18,280 bases of DNA from JBJXGE01 sp046154185 (GCA_046154185.1 JBJXGE010000051.1:1-18280); one strand, 5' to 3'. Shown: positions 1-7,684, numbered from the stretch's first letter. Program-made: numbers and translations. The notes: generated by a model from the sequence alone, not told the origin.

Positions 1-836
1 GTTGTGCGCTCGGCGCACAACACGACCAAGAGATTCGAGACCATTGCGGCGCGGCGCTCGTCGTCCATTTGCAGGATGCCGTCCTTCTTGAGTCGATCGA
101 GCGCCATCTCCACCATGCCGACGGCGCCGTCGACGATGCGCGAACGCGCCGAGATGATCGCATCGGCTTGTTGGCGTTGGAGCATCACACTCGCAATTTC
201 CGGCGCATAGGCGAGGTGACTGAGGCGCGCTTCCAAAATCTCGATGCCCGCCATCGACAACCGCTCAGTGAGTTCACGGCGGAGCTCCGTGTTCACGACT
301 TCCGCGCTGCCGCGCAGCGACAAACCGTCGGTCGCGTCGTACGGGTGAGTCGACGCCAAGTGGCGGAGCGCGGATTCCGTCTGCACGGAAACGTACGAAT
401 TGAAATCTTCGACATCGAAGAGCGCCTGTGCGCTGTTTTCGACTCGCCACACCACAACGGCGCCGATCTCGATCGGGTTACCGGTCGCGTCATTGACCTT
501 CAACGTATCGCTGTTGAAGTTGTGAGCGCGCAGACTCACAAGTCGCCGAATCGTGAACGGGTTCGTCCAAAAGAACCCCGCTTTCCGCACCGTTCCGACG
601 TAACGTCCGAATAACGTAATGACCTTCGACTGGTTCGGATTGATGAGGAAGAGTCCGAGCATGAGAAAAATCGAGGCGAGCAGCAGCGGGATCAAGGCGA
701 TGGCGCCCGGGCCACGCAACAGCACGACAAGCCCGACGCCGACGAGCATCAGCACAATCGCGAGCACCAGCATCGGAATGCCGGCCATCGGATTCGCGAG
801 CACGACTTCCGTGGTCACCTTCGAATTGTCCTTCAT
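1..836 (-). CDS. SPFH/band-7 domain membrane protein (3' end beyond window)
   Basis: I translated this by hand because the frame stays open to the window edge; about 278 codons are visible. The N-terminus has two hydrophobic segments (about residues 19-40 and 44-65) separated by a short Arg-Gly-Pro turn. The sequence NPNQSKVITLFGRYVGTV, then a K/R-rich stretch and TNPF, follows: the usual opening of an SPFH (stomatin/prohibitin/flotillin/HflK-C) domain. The band-7 fold continues through the EIGAVVVWRV strand and ends in the typical helical stretch (ARLSHLAYAPEIASVMLQRQ). SPFH proteins oligomerise on membranes and organise proteases or lipid domains; the specific role here is unknown. The ATG at 836 is preceded by an excellent AAGGAGG (complement of 841-847, 4-nt spacing). 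It lies downstream of the putative lipoprotein gene on the same strand, but a promoter-like sequence in the gap suggests separate transcription. Confidence 0.88.
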   Translation of the reverse strand, partial: MKDNSKVTTEVVLANPMAGIPMLVLAIVLMLVGVGLVVLLRGPGAIALIPLLLASIFLMLGLFLINPNQSKVITLFGRYVGTVRKAGFFWTNPFTIRRLVSLRAHNFNSDTLKVNDATGNPIEIGAVVVWRVENSAQALFDVEDFNSYVSVQTESALRHLASTHPYDATDGLSLRGSAEVVNTELRRELTERLSMAGIEILEARLSHLAYAPEIASVMLQRQQADAIISARSRIVDGAVGMVEMALDRLKKDGILQMDDERRAAMVSNLLVVLCAERT

Positions 837-840
837 GCTT

Positions 841-847
841 CCTCCTT
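841..847 (-). promoter_or_regulatory. Strong Shine-Dalgarno of the SPFH gene
   Basis: The complement reads AAGGAGG, followed by AAGC and the ATG at 836. It lies inside a five-codon reading frame (ATG at 850, product MKEEA) whose TGA overlaps the SPFH start as ATGA. Confidence 0.75.
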
Positions 848-916
848 CATTCTGTTCTTCGCTCGATCGAACGACTCGAACCCCACTGACCGGGAAAGAT
901 TGCAGAGTGATATCAC

Positions 917-944
917 CTTGATTTCCTATTGCAAGCGCCGTCCA
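917..944 (-). promoter_or_regulatory. Candidate sigma70-like promoter for the SPFH gene
   Basis: On the minus strand TTGCAA (944-939), a 16-nt spacer and TATCAC (922-917) lie about 80 nt upstream of the SPFH start, in the gap after the lipoprotein gene. The match to consensus is only moderate. It would let the SPFH gene be transcribed independently of the thiE-HEAT-lipoprotein cluster. Confidence 0.3.
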
Positions 945-986
945 ACTTGCTCGTCCCAAGTAAGCTCCAGGAAGAAGGTTGTGTAA

Positions 987-1652
987 TTACAGATTCGGTG
1001 CTTGTAGGCAGCGCGAGCGGAATCTCGTCAGCTCGGCGCGCTGACCGGGGAGCAGATAGAGTGCGAAACCGCCGAACCGGCATTCCGTGCGGGACTCGAG
1101 CAAGACCGTTCCGGTTGACAGATCGCGGACCTCGATGCGATCGCCGATCGCTTGCACGCGCAGGCGTCGCCACTCGGGGTCATCCATCGTGACGGGTGGA
1201 GTGACGCGGTAGACGGCGAATTCGCTCGCGACCTCGCCTCTCCGCATGCGAATGGCAACGGCGAGCATTTGCTCCGCTGGTGCTTTGAGTGAGAACTCGA
1301 CCTGCCAATCGCGCCACGCTTCATCGCCGACGAGGATGGGAGATGCCGTCGTCGACGGGTTCGACGCTGTGATCACATCGCCGCGCGCGAACCAAACTTC
1401 AATCTCCGGATCGGGCGGCTCGAGAATGACGAATTCGCTGAGCGATCCGCCGACCGGAATATCTCGCCACGGCAGGCGTTCAATTTGTTCGCCCGGATCA
1501 GCGGGCTCCTCGCGCAAGTCGGTCACGGTCGGCGGCGCGAGTTCTGGCGCCGTTGGCGCATTCTGCGTCGATTCGCAACCGACGCTGAAAAGCGCGATCA
1601 GGAGCCCGAGCGCGCGCACGTGCGCGCAGCAAGGCTCAGTGTTGTTGCACAT
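987..1652 (-). CDS. Putative lipoprotein with jelly-roll (DUF1080-like) domain
   Basis: 221 residues. A short hydrophobic N-terminus (ALGLLIALFSVGC) ends in a Cys at residue 26 that fits a loose lipobox; the -3 position is Ser, so lipidation is uncertain. A Pro/Thr-rich linker follows. The C-terminal 120 residues show the pattern of concanavalin-like/3-keto-disaccharide-hydrolase (DUF1080) jelly-rolls: W-x-VEFSLK, AIRMRR, WRRLRVQAIGDRIEVRD, a Gly-Gly-Phe-Ala strand, and a final LTRFRSR strand. No catalytic residues could be assigned, so a carbohydrate or envelope-binding role is only an inference. The start ATG at 1652 lies inside the last codons of the upstream HEAT-repeat gene (17-nt overlap), implying translational coupling. 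No other start fits the signal sequence. Confidence 0.75.
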   Translation of the reverse strand: MCNNTEPCCAHVRALGLLIALFSVGCESTQNAPTAPELAPPTVTDLREEPADPGEQIERLPWRDIPVGGSLSEFVILEPPDPEIEVWFARGDVITASNPSTTASPILVGDEAWRDWQVEFSLKAPAEQMLAVAIRMRRGEVASEFAVYRVTPPVTMDDPEWRRLRVQAIGDRIEVRDLSTGTVLLESRTECRFGGFALYLLPGQRAELTRFRSRCLQAPNL

Positions 1653-3996
1653 TCACGCCGCTCTCTTCGCGCAGGAGTTTCTGCCATGCGGCGACGGCCT
1701 TCCGCGCATGGGCGGAATTTGTCGGCGCTTCGGCATCGAATGAGATGGACTGTTTGTAGAGTCGTTCCAGACTCAAGTGCGCAGCGCCGCGCGTGCGTGG
1801 ACTCGTGTCGCCCAACAACTCGATCAGGCGCGCCGAGCGTTCGCGTGTGAGCGACAGCGAGCCGATGAGGCGCGCCGCCGCTTCTCGCAGCGCCGGATCG
1901 GAATTGTGCGTGAACTCGAGGAGGATCTCCGCAAAAGTTTCATCCATCGCGCCACCAAGCGCGTTGGAACCGCGCAACAATTCCTCGATCGCAACGAGCT
2001 GCCCGCGCATTCCCGCTGCGATCGCCTTGCTGGCCGATTCTTTCACGGCGGGGATCGAGTCAGCCGCGAGTCGCGCCAACGCCGCCAGTAGATCGGCGTC
2101 AAAGACGAGTTCGCCGCACAGTTCCGCGCTGGCGGCGCGCACGCCCGGCGCCGCATCCTGCACGAGGCGGACGATCTGCGGCTTGAGCGCATTGAGTCGG
2201 TCGGCGTGCAGTTGCAATTGGCGATCGAGCGCAGCGCGCGCGTGGTATCGCACCCATTCACTCGGATCCGCGCGCAATCGAATCATCGCCGTGATCTGCG
2301 GCGTGCTCGGCCGCAAACCGCCAAAGAGACCCGCGGCCGCTCCGCGCTGACCTTCGTCCGTCGCGTCGCAAGACTCGATCAAAGCCGCGAGCAGTTTCGA
2401 GGCTGGAAATGCGATGTCGAACGCTTCGATGACATCGAGATGCGGAAACTCCCGCGACTTCGCAACAAAGGCGACCATGTCCATGGCGATTTGCGCGGCG
2501 GCTTCCACGCCGCCCACGACCAAGATTGTGTCGATGAGCGAGGCTCTGACTTCCAGTTCCGTTTCAGTCATGACAAGCGACATGAGCTCGGCTGGCAGCG
2601 GCGCGCGCAGATAACCGACGAGTCCTCGCCACGCCGCCGCTCGCTCGCTCGCCATGCCACGTTGCGTGGATCGCAAGAGTGCTGTCGCGCCGCCGCCTTG
2701 AAACCAATCGGTGTCGAGCACACCGCGCGAATTCAAAATCGGCACGAGCGTGAGCGATGCAAACGGCGGCGCGGTTTCCGCGAGCCGCGCGCGCGCGCTC
2801 GCATCGAGCGCCACTTCTCGAATGCGTGCGCAAAGCACATCGTCCGACGCTTCCCCGGACGACCAGCACGACCATTCGATGAGAGCGCCGCGCGCTACCT
2901 TCGCGAGCGCGGGCACATCACAAGCGGCGCGGAGTGCATCGACGGCGCCGCTCGTCGCCACGGATCGATGCGCTGCGATCGAAGCGGCGGCGATTTCCGG
3001 AGCTGCGCTCGCGCTCGCAAGCGCCATCACAGCGGCGTCGAGTTCGGGAATCGGCTCGAATCGAAAACGCTCGAGCCCGGCAAGTTGCAGCTCGAGACGA
3101 TCGCTCAGGAGTTGCGCGCTCTGGCTGAGCGCGGTAATGGGTCGGATCGGCACGCAGTTCGCCCACTCCGCGAGATTCGCGAAGGAATGGACGCCGGCGG
3201 TACGGTCGGCTAACAGCTCGTCGTCGGCAAGCGACGAGACGATGGCGCTGCTGGCGGCACTCCGCGCAATTTGCTGCAACTCGGGATCGGCGAAACGGCG
3301 GAGCAGTTGGATACAGCGCGTGCGCGTTAGTGCATTCGACGTGCCGCGCGCTAGCGCCAGTAGCGCGTGGCCGACGAGAATCGATGGCCGCGCGCGCGAC
3401 TTTTCCAGCAACAACAAATACAGTCCGGCGCGGGGGCGCGACTCGGCCAGCACGCGCGCGATCTCCGTAGGGGGCGCCAATTCGCAGCCCAGTCCGCGAA
3501 TCAGCCACGCATCGCGATCGATCACGAGACTGAGCGGCGGAAAACTGCGTCGCAGCTCGGTCCACAGCTCAACCGCGATCGCGTCGTCGAGTCGCTGATC
3601 GAAACGCTCGAACAGCGCGGCTTCGATTCGCGACGCACCTTCCTCGCGATACCAGTCGGCCGGTGTGCGATTTTGGTCTTTGCCCTTCATGCAGTATTTG
3701 TGCGCGATCGCGCGATCGAGCAAGAGTTCGCGCACGCGCGTGTCCGCGCGCCGTCGTTGTTCTGCATCGGACGACACTAGTTGACGAGGTAACTCCGCGA
3801 GCGCCACGGCGACGTCGCCAACGCGTTCGAGCCGGCGCGCGACTTCTTTGCGACTCGTATTGGCGGAGGTTCCAGCGTTCTCGCGATGAAAGAGTTTCCA
3901 GCAAAACGGTAAGGCGGCGACGGCGACGAGGACTAGGATGGCGATCGAACGGCGTGCGCGGCCCGAGCTCGGGACTCGAGCTGGGTGCGAAACCAT
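1636..3996 (-). CDS. Membrane-anchored HEAT-repeat protein
   Basis: 786 residues. An Arg-rich N-terminus (GRARRS) precedes one hydrophobic segment (about residues 18-34), predicting a signal anchor with the rest outside the cytoplasm. Nearly all the remainder is Ala/Leu/Arg-rich paired helices typical of HEAT/PBS-lyase repeats, clearest in the C-terminal third (SEWVRYHARAALD, APGVRAASAELCGEL, IPAVKESASKAIAAG, DPALREAAARLIGSL, SPRTRGAAHLSLERL). The extreme C-terminus (FDAEAP, then HARKAVAAWQKLL) resembles the tail of many planctomycete HEAT proteins. Such proteins are protein-binding scaffolds; no enzyme motif is visible. The start at 3996 is supported by AAAGGAG (complement of 4003-4009). It overlaps the end of thiE by 64 nt in another frame, and its own end overlaps the lipoprotein start, so the three genes probably form one operon. 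Confidence 0.85.
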   Translation of the reverse strand: MVSHPARVPSSGRARRSIAILVLVAVAALPFCWKLFHRENAGTSANTSRKEVARRLERVGDVAVALAELPRQLVSSDAEQRRRADTRVRELLLDRAIAHKYCMKGKDQNRTPADWYREEGASRIEAALFERFDQRLDDAIAVELWTELRRSFPPLSLVIDRDAWLIRGLGCELAPPTEIARVLAESRPRAGLYLLLLEKSRARPSILVGHALLALARGTSNALTRTRCIQLLRRFADPELQQIARSAASSAIVSSLADDELLADRTAGVHSFANLAEWANCVPIRPITALSQSAQLLSDRLELQLAGLERFRFEPIPELDAAVMALASASAAPEIAAASIAAHRSVATSGAVDALRAACDVPALAKVARGALIEWSCWSSGEASDDVLCARIREVALDASARARLAETAPPFASLTLVPILNSRGVLDTDWFQGGGATALLRSTQRGMASERAAAWRGLVGYLRAPLPAELMSLVMTETELEVRASLIDTILVVGGVEAAAQIAMDMVAFVAKSREFPHLDVIEAFDIAFPASKLLAALIESCDATDEGQRGAAAGLFGGLRPSTPQITAMIRLRADPSEWVRYHARAALDRQLQLHADRLNALKPQIVRLVQDAAPGVRAASAELCGELVFDADLLAALARLAADSIPAVKESASKAIAAGMRGQLVAIEELLRGSNALGGAMDETFAEILLEFTHNSDPALREAAARLIGSLSLTRERSARLIELLGDTSPRTRGAAHLSLERLYKQSISFDAEAPTNSAHARKAVAAWQKLLREESGVNVQQH

Positions 3997-5015
3997 CGCG
4001 CGCTCCTTTCAATATCATCGTCAGCGATGATCGCGGTACACACCGCGACCCGCGTTGCACCTTGGTTGAGGACTGACTCGAGCGTGGCATGTGTGACGCC
4101 GCCGATCGCGAAAGCCGGCAGATCGCACGCGGCCTGCGCCGCGGTGATGTAGGGGAGTCCGACGGCGGCGCGATGCAGCTTCGTGTTGGTAGGGAAGATC
4201 GGACCGACTCCGATGTAGTCGGCGCCGGCAAGTTCGGCGGCGCGCGCTTCCGAAACCGCGTGCGTCGAGACGCCGACGATGGCGTCGGGCCCCAGCACTC
4301 GTCGCGCTTCGGCGGGGGAGAAATCTTCTTGCCCTTGGTGCACGCCGTCGGCGCCGACGAGCGCCGCGATGTCGACGCGATCGTTCACCAGAAAGATCAC
4401 GCCGCGTTCCGCAGTTAGTTCGCGCAGTGCGCGCGCCAATGCGAGAAACTCGCGCGCCGGCAGCGTTTTCTCGCGAAGCTGCAGCATCTGCGCTCCGCCG
4501 GCGATCGCCGCGCGCGCCGCGTCGAGGAGCGGCCGCGCGGCGAGTTCGCTGGTCAAGAGAACATAGAGCCGCACGTCTGCCAACCGTCCGCGGCGTCGCA
4601 GTAGTCCGAGCGTCGCAGCCTCAGCGGCATAGATGGCGTATCGGATACTCTCCGCTTTCGCGGCAATCGCGGGCGCGAGGGCGCGCAGGCTTTCTTCACT
4701 AGAGCGCGCCGCTTCGCGCGCACGGGCGAGATTCGCCGCCAATAAATCGTCGGCCCCACAGCGCCCATTTTCGCTCGGCGTCTGTGCGCCGGGATCGCCC
4801 GCGACGTCACGCCAGAGCGCGAGCGGTCCACCGAGTAGGGCTTCAATGTCGCGGCGGAGCGCTAGCACTCGCTCGCGCAGGTTTCGCCACTCGCGCGGCA
4901 GGCGCTCGAGCGCACGATCGAAGCGCAACCGGTCCTCGACCGTACGCAATGCTTCGCTCCAGCGATTCAACGTCGCGTCGAGTCCACGCGCCAGTGCGTT
5001 CCGCTCCAGTTCCAT
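3933..5015 (-). CDS. thiE: ThiD2-ThiE fusion, thiamine-phosphate synthase
   Basis: 360 residues in two domains. Residues 150-350 are a ThiE TIM barrel, which joins HMP pyrophosphate and thiazole phosphate to thiamine phosphate. Visible motifs are YVLLTSE, QLREK (179-183), LVNDRVDIA (209-217), GADGVHQGQED (221-231), GVSTH, ADYIGVGPIFPTNTK (265-279) and the phosphate-binding AIGGV (303-307). Residues 5-135 are all-helical with two related motifs (NRWSEALRTVEDRLRF; ANLARAREAARSSEESLR). This matches the ThiD2 family, reported as a monofunctional HMP-phosphate kinase and often fused in front of ThiE. Both motifs look diverged from the usual N-x-x-R-A-x-E-x-L-R-V-x-E form, so kinase activity is uncertain. 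The ATG at 5015 has no Shine-Dalgarno; a promoter ending 7 nt upstream suggests a leaderless message. No TPP riboswitch was seen upstream. Confidence 0.92.
   Translation of the reverse strand: MELERNALARGLDATLNRWSEALRTVEDRLRFDRALERLPREWRNLRERVLALRRDIEALLGGPLALWRDVAGDPGAQTPSENGRCGADDLLAANLARAREAARSSEESLRALAPAIAAKAESIRYAIYAAEAATLGLLRRRGRLADVRLYVLLTSELAARPLLDAARAAIAGGAQMLQLREKTLPAREFLALARALRELTAERGVIFLVNDRVDIAALVGADGVHQGQEDFSPAEARRVLGPDAIVGVSTHAVSEARAAELAGADYIGVGPIFPTNTKLHRAAVGLPYITAAQAACDLPAFAIGGVTHATLESVLNQGATRVAVCTAIIADDDIERSARWFRTQLESRARAAHAVRSPS
4003..4009 (-). promoter_or_regulatory. Shine-Dalgarno of the HEAT-repeat gene inside thiE
   Basis: The complement reads AAAGGAG, six nt before the ATG at 3996. 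It lies within the thiE coding sequence and is the main evidence that the 64-nt overlap between the two genes is real rather than a start-site error. Confidence 0.6.
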
Positions 5016-5022
5016 GAGCTAG

Positions 5023-5051
5023 ATAGTGCGCGCCGCTCTGCAGTGTTGCAA
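5023..5051 (-). promoter_or_regulatory. Candidate promoter of thiE, leaderless arrangement
   Basis: On the minus strand TTGCAA (5051-5046), a 17-nt spacer and CACTAT (5028-5023) are followed by exactly 7 nt and then the ATG at 5015. Transcription would start at or next to the start codon, which fits the absence of a ribosome-binding site. Confidence 0.4.
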
Positions 5052-5076
5052 GTGGCGAGTGCGCTGCGCGAACGAA

Positions 5077-5103
5077 TTGCGCGGAGCGCTGACCTCTCAT
5101 AAT
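5077..5103 (+). promoter_or_regulatory. Weak candidate promoter for the small membrane protein
   Basis: TTGCGC (5077-5082), a short 15-nt spacer and CATAAT (5098-5103) lie 30 nt before the GTG start at 5133, in the gap shared with the divergent thiE. The -10 is good, but the spacer is shorter than normal. Confidence 0.25.
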
Positions 5104-5132
5104 CTCACCGCGCGTGGGGGAGGGAGACAATC

Positions 5133-5654
5133 GTGCGGCGAATGACATGGATGGTGTTGAGCTTGTTGCCGGGCGCGGCCGCCGTTCTCAAAGGGCGGTA
5201 TCTGCTCGGCGCGTTGTTGATGGGCTGCGGACTCGTGGGCGCCGATCTCGCTTGGATGGCGCTCGGTGGCATGCTCGAGACGCCGCAGGCGGTGCTGTTG
5301 GGTTGGTTCGCGGCGACGGTTTCGGCGAGCGCAGTGCTGGGCTCGGTCTTCTGGACGGCGCGTGCGACATCGCCGCAGCGACTGGCGGAACGTGAAAATC
5401 GCGCGGGAACGGCGTTCGTCGCAGCTTGTGAGTCGCTGCTGAAGGGCGAGCTTTCGGACGCAGAGCTGCGCGTCGCGGCCGGACTCAAGGTCGCTCGCGA
5501 AGATTTCGACCTCGCATTCTTGTCGTGGCAGATCGCCCGCGCGGGCGGCGATGCGCGCCAGGCGCGGCGGCGCCTGCGGCGCCTGCGACGCTTCGATGCC
5601 GACGACAAATGGCTTTGGGAAACGGAACGTGCGATCCGCCGCGACCAGCAATGA
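5133..5654 (+). CDS. Small membrane protein with cytoplasmic helical tail, function unknown
   Basis: 173 residues. The first 75 are strongly hydrophobic: a short hydrophobic start, a segment around 22-44 (YLLGALLMGCGLVGADLAWM) and another around 52-75. The remaining 100 residues are charged and helical. They include paired helices resembling a degenerate TPR (AGTAFVAACESLLKGE, then ELRVAAGLKVAREDFDLAFLSW) and a very basic stretch (QARRRLRRLRRFD, about 137-149) that could lie on the membrane or bind another protein. I do not recognise a family. The GTG at 5133 is chosen because GGAGG (5119-5123) and GGGAG follow at normal spacing, whereas the in-frame ATG at 5142 is too far away. The gene converges on dapF. 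Confidence 0.75.
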   Translation: MRRMTWMVLSLLPGAAAVLKGRYLLGALLMGCGLVGADLAWMALGGMLETPQAVLLGWFAATVSASAVLGSVFWTARATSPQRLAERENRAGTAFVAACESLLKGELSDAELRVAAGLKVAREDFDLAFLSWQIARAGGDARQARRRLRRLRRFDADDKWLWETERAIRRDQQ

Positions 5655-5655
5655 G

Positions 5656-5683
5656 GCTGGCACCGACGGAATCGGATGCCAGC
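5656..5683. terminator. Hairpin between convergent genes, probable bidirectional terminator
   Basis: GCTGGCA (5656-5662) pairs with TGCCAGC (5677-5683), and inside it CCGA (5663-5666) pairs with TCGG (5672-5675) with one bulged base and loop CGGAA. It fills almost the whole 31-nt space between the two convergent stop codons. There is no T-run on either side, so it may work with Rho or as an mRNA end protector. Confidence 0.6.
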
Positions 5684-5685
5684 GG

Positions 5686-6552
5686 CTACACAGCGACGAG
5701 TTCGCGCGCGCAGGCGCCGACGAAACTGACGGCGACGGGACCGGCGAGTGTGGCCGCACCGTCGTCGGCGATCACGACGGTCAGCTCGCCACCCGGCAGC
5801 CGAACGCGGACTCGGCGATCGACCCGGCCGAGCTGCGCGAGCACGGCGACCGCGGCCGTTGCGCCCGAGCCGCACGCCAATGTCTCACCCGACCCGCGCT
5901 CCCAGACGCGCAGCGCGATCTGCTCGCGACTTTCGACGCGCACGAATTCAATGTTGGCGCCGGTTGCAAAGCGCGCATGCCGCTCGAACAGCGCGCCATC
6001 GTGCGCGACGGGATAGGAATCGAGCGCCGACTCGATCTCGATCACGAAATGCGGGTTGCCGACTTCGACGACGCTGCCGAACGCGCGCGTGTCGCCAGCG
6101 CGGAGTTCCTCGCGCGTCGAACCGATGCGCGGACGACCCATGTCGACTTCGACCCACGTGGATCCGTCGCTCGAAGGCTGTGCTGCGACAATGGCGCGGC
6201 GCGCGCCAACATCCGTCGCGATGCTGAACTCGCGGCTCGTTGAGTACCCGCGTCGATGTGCGAGGTACGCGACGCACCGCAGCCCGTTTCCGCACATGGC
6301 GGAGCGGCTGCCGTCCGCGTTGTACATCTCCATGCGCACCGCCGGATCCGTTCCGCGCCGCAAGATGATCAAGCCGTCGCCGCCAACCCCTCGCTGCCGA
6401 TCGGCGAACCGCCGGGCCCAGCGCGGCGCGGCGCGGACATCGACTTCCACCTCCCGTTCGTCGAGATACACGTAGTCGTTACCGATCCCGTGCATTTTCA
6501 CGAACGGGATGGGATCGATCAGCAGCGCTCGGTCCGACGGTCGGTCCAACAT
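5686..6552 (-). CDS. dapF: Diaminopimelate epimerase
   Basis: 288 residues, the usual length for DapF, which interconverts LL- and meso-diaminopimelate in the cytosol for lysine and peptidoglycan synthesis. The family signatures are clear: FVKMHGIGNDYVYLD near the N-terminus, RGVGGDGLIIL (54-64), the first catalytic Cys in MCGNGLRC (Cys87), VEVGNPHFVI (162-171), GANIEFV (198-204), and the second catalytic Cys in LACGSGATAA (Cys227). Both thiols of the two-base mechanism are present, so it should be active. The ATG at 6552 has AAGGAG (complement of 6563-6568) about 10 nt upstream and gives about 15 residues before the conserved FVKMHG. It is divergent from the lipoprotein gene at 6674 and convergent with the membrane protein gene. 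Its presence fits an organism that makes DAP-type precursors. Confidence 0.97.
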   Translation of the reverse strand: MLDRPSDRALLIDPIPFVKMHGIGNDYVYLDEREVEVDVRAAPRWARRFADRQRGVGGDGLIILRRGTDPAVRMEMYNADGSRSAMCGNGLRCVAYLAHRRGYSTSREFSIATDVGARRAIVAAQPSSDGSTWVEVDMGRPRIGSTREELRAGDTRAFGSVVEVGNPHFVIEIESALDSYPVAHDGALFERHARFATGANIEFVRVESREQIALRVWERGSGETLACGSGATAAVAVLAQLGRVDRRVRVRLPGGELTVVIADDGAATLAGPVAVSFVGACARELVAV

Positions 6553-6673
6553 GGTGCGGGAACTCCTTGGTCCGCTTCGTCTCTATTCTGGTACAGGTTC
6601 GCGTTAGAATCAGCGCGCTGCGCCGACGCAGGACGGCTCCTAAGTGAAACGGCCGCTGGAGAGATAGCGAACG

Positions 6674-7684
6674 ATGCGAGGAAGTGCGATGCGGAGCAAG
6701 CTGAGTTTGCCAGTATGCCTGTTGGTGTCGGCAGTCGTCGTGCTCTCCGGATGTCTCGCGGCGCCCGACGGGGGGGCGCAATCCGCCGAGGCCGCGCCGC
6801 TCAAGCGGGGCATTTGCTTCGTGTCGGTGCGGGAGCAACTCGAGGGCGCGCAGCCGGATGGCTTGAACGTCAGTCAACACTTGCTGGAGCGACAGATGCT
6901 GCAGCACGGCTTTCAACTCGCGAAAAGCAAGGATGATGCCCGTTTCGTGCTCGACGGCGATGCCAACTACACGTACTTCCAAGAGCTGACCATGACCACA
7001 CCCGATGGTAGAAAGCAGACGATTGAGCATCAGTACCATGGCGAGTTCTTGCTGACGCTCACCGATCGCGAAGCGCCAAAGCCGAGCGGCAAGAAGACCG
7101 GTAGTGGCGAGATCGAAGAGGATCCAGGCGTGGAAGTCTTCGAGATTCCGAAGTTCATGAACGGCAGAAACGACCGCGAACTTGCGAAGCGCGACATCCG
7201 CCGCAGTGTTGCGACGCTGATGTGTAAGAAGCTCATTTTGGGGCGCCTGCTTGGCAATCCGCCGATTCGTTCGCTCATCAGCTCGCTTGGCGACAGCCTC
7301 GACCCTCGGACTTTCAACGAGATCGCCGCCGAGTTCGTCAAGCTGGGACGTCCCGCGGTGCCGTATCTGCTCGACGTGTTGCTCGACGAGCGACCGGTCA
7401 AAATGTCCGGCTCGTACGCGGGTCTCGCGGATTGGAATAAAGAGTCGCTCTGCTACTACCACATCGCAGACATGGCGTTGGAAAATATTCTCGCGCGCGA
7501 AAGTCCGCTCACGCTCGACTCGACCGAAGAGTTGTACAAAAAAGTGATTACCGGCTGGCACTGGGCGTGGGACGATGTGCAGAAAATCCCCGAGCCGTAT
7601 CTCTTCCAGCCCGAGCTCCGCAATCCTAAGGTGACGGACCCAAAAGTGACGGAGCCGAAAGTGGAAACGCCGGCCGCGAAGTGA
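6674..7684 (+). CDS. Lipoprotein of unknown function
   Basis: 336 residues. A textbook lipoprotein signal (hydrophobic PVCLLVSAVVV followed by lipobox LSGC, Cys27) predicts membrane attachment. The mature part has an N-terminal region rich in beta pattern (RGICFVSV; ARFVLDGDANYTYFQELTMT; HQYHGEFLLTLTDRE), resembling the envelope proteins that test whether a residue string is a variable-length lipoprotein, but I cannot name the family. Then come a charged linker and a helical C-terminal half with a HEAT-like sequence (EFVKLGRPAVPYLLDVLLDERP). The tail carries a three-fold PKVT/PKVE repeat (NPKVTDPKVTEPKVETP). Two starts are possible: ATG 6674 (GGAGAG upstream, long spacing) and ATG 6689 (GAGGAAG just upstream, better placed). 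Starting at 6689 shortens the signal by five residues and does not change the mature protein. It is divergent from dapF. Confidence 0.75.
   Translation: MRGSAMRSKLSLPVCLLVSAVVVLSGCLAAPDGGAQSAEAAPLKRGICFVSVREQLEGAQPDGLNVSQHLLERQMLQHGFQLAKSKDDARFVLDGDANYTYFQELTMTTPDGRKQTIEHQYHGEFLLTLTDREAPKPSGKKTGSGEIEEDPGVEVFEIPKFMNGRNDRELAKRDIRRSVATLMCKKLILGRLLGNPPIRSLISSLGDSLDPRTFNEIAAEFVKLGRPAVPYLLDVLLDERPVKMSGSYAGLADWNKESLCYYHIADMALENILARESPLTLDSTEELYKKVITGWHWAWDDVQKIPEPYLFQPELRNPKVTDPKVTEPKVETPAAK

Noticed and set aside
2206..3213. 335-residue plus-strand frame inside the HEAT-repeat gene
   Set aside because: Arg/Ala-rich translation without motif, and antisense to a coherent HEAT-repeat protein. Rejected as a shadow, like the neighbouring frame at 2711-3598.
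5016..5132. TPP riboswitch upstream of thiE
   Set aside because: No TPP-riboswitch core (CTGAGA, ACCTGA) in the upstream region, and the predicted transcript starts at the ATG.
6479..7561. 360-residue open frame on the minus strand across the 6674-7684 lipoprotein gene
   Set aside because: It is antisense to a gene with a clear lipobox, is rich in Arg/His, lacks any family motif, and overlaps the dapF start. It is typical of GC-rich shadow frames.
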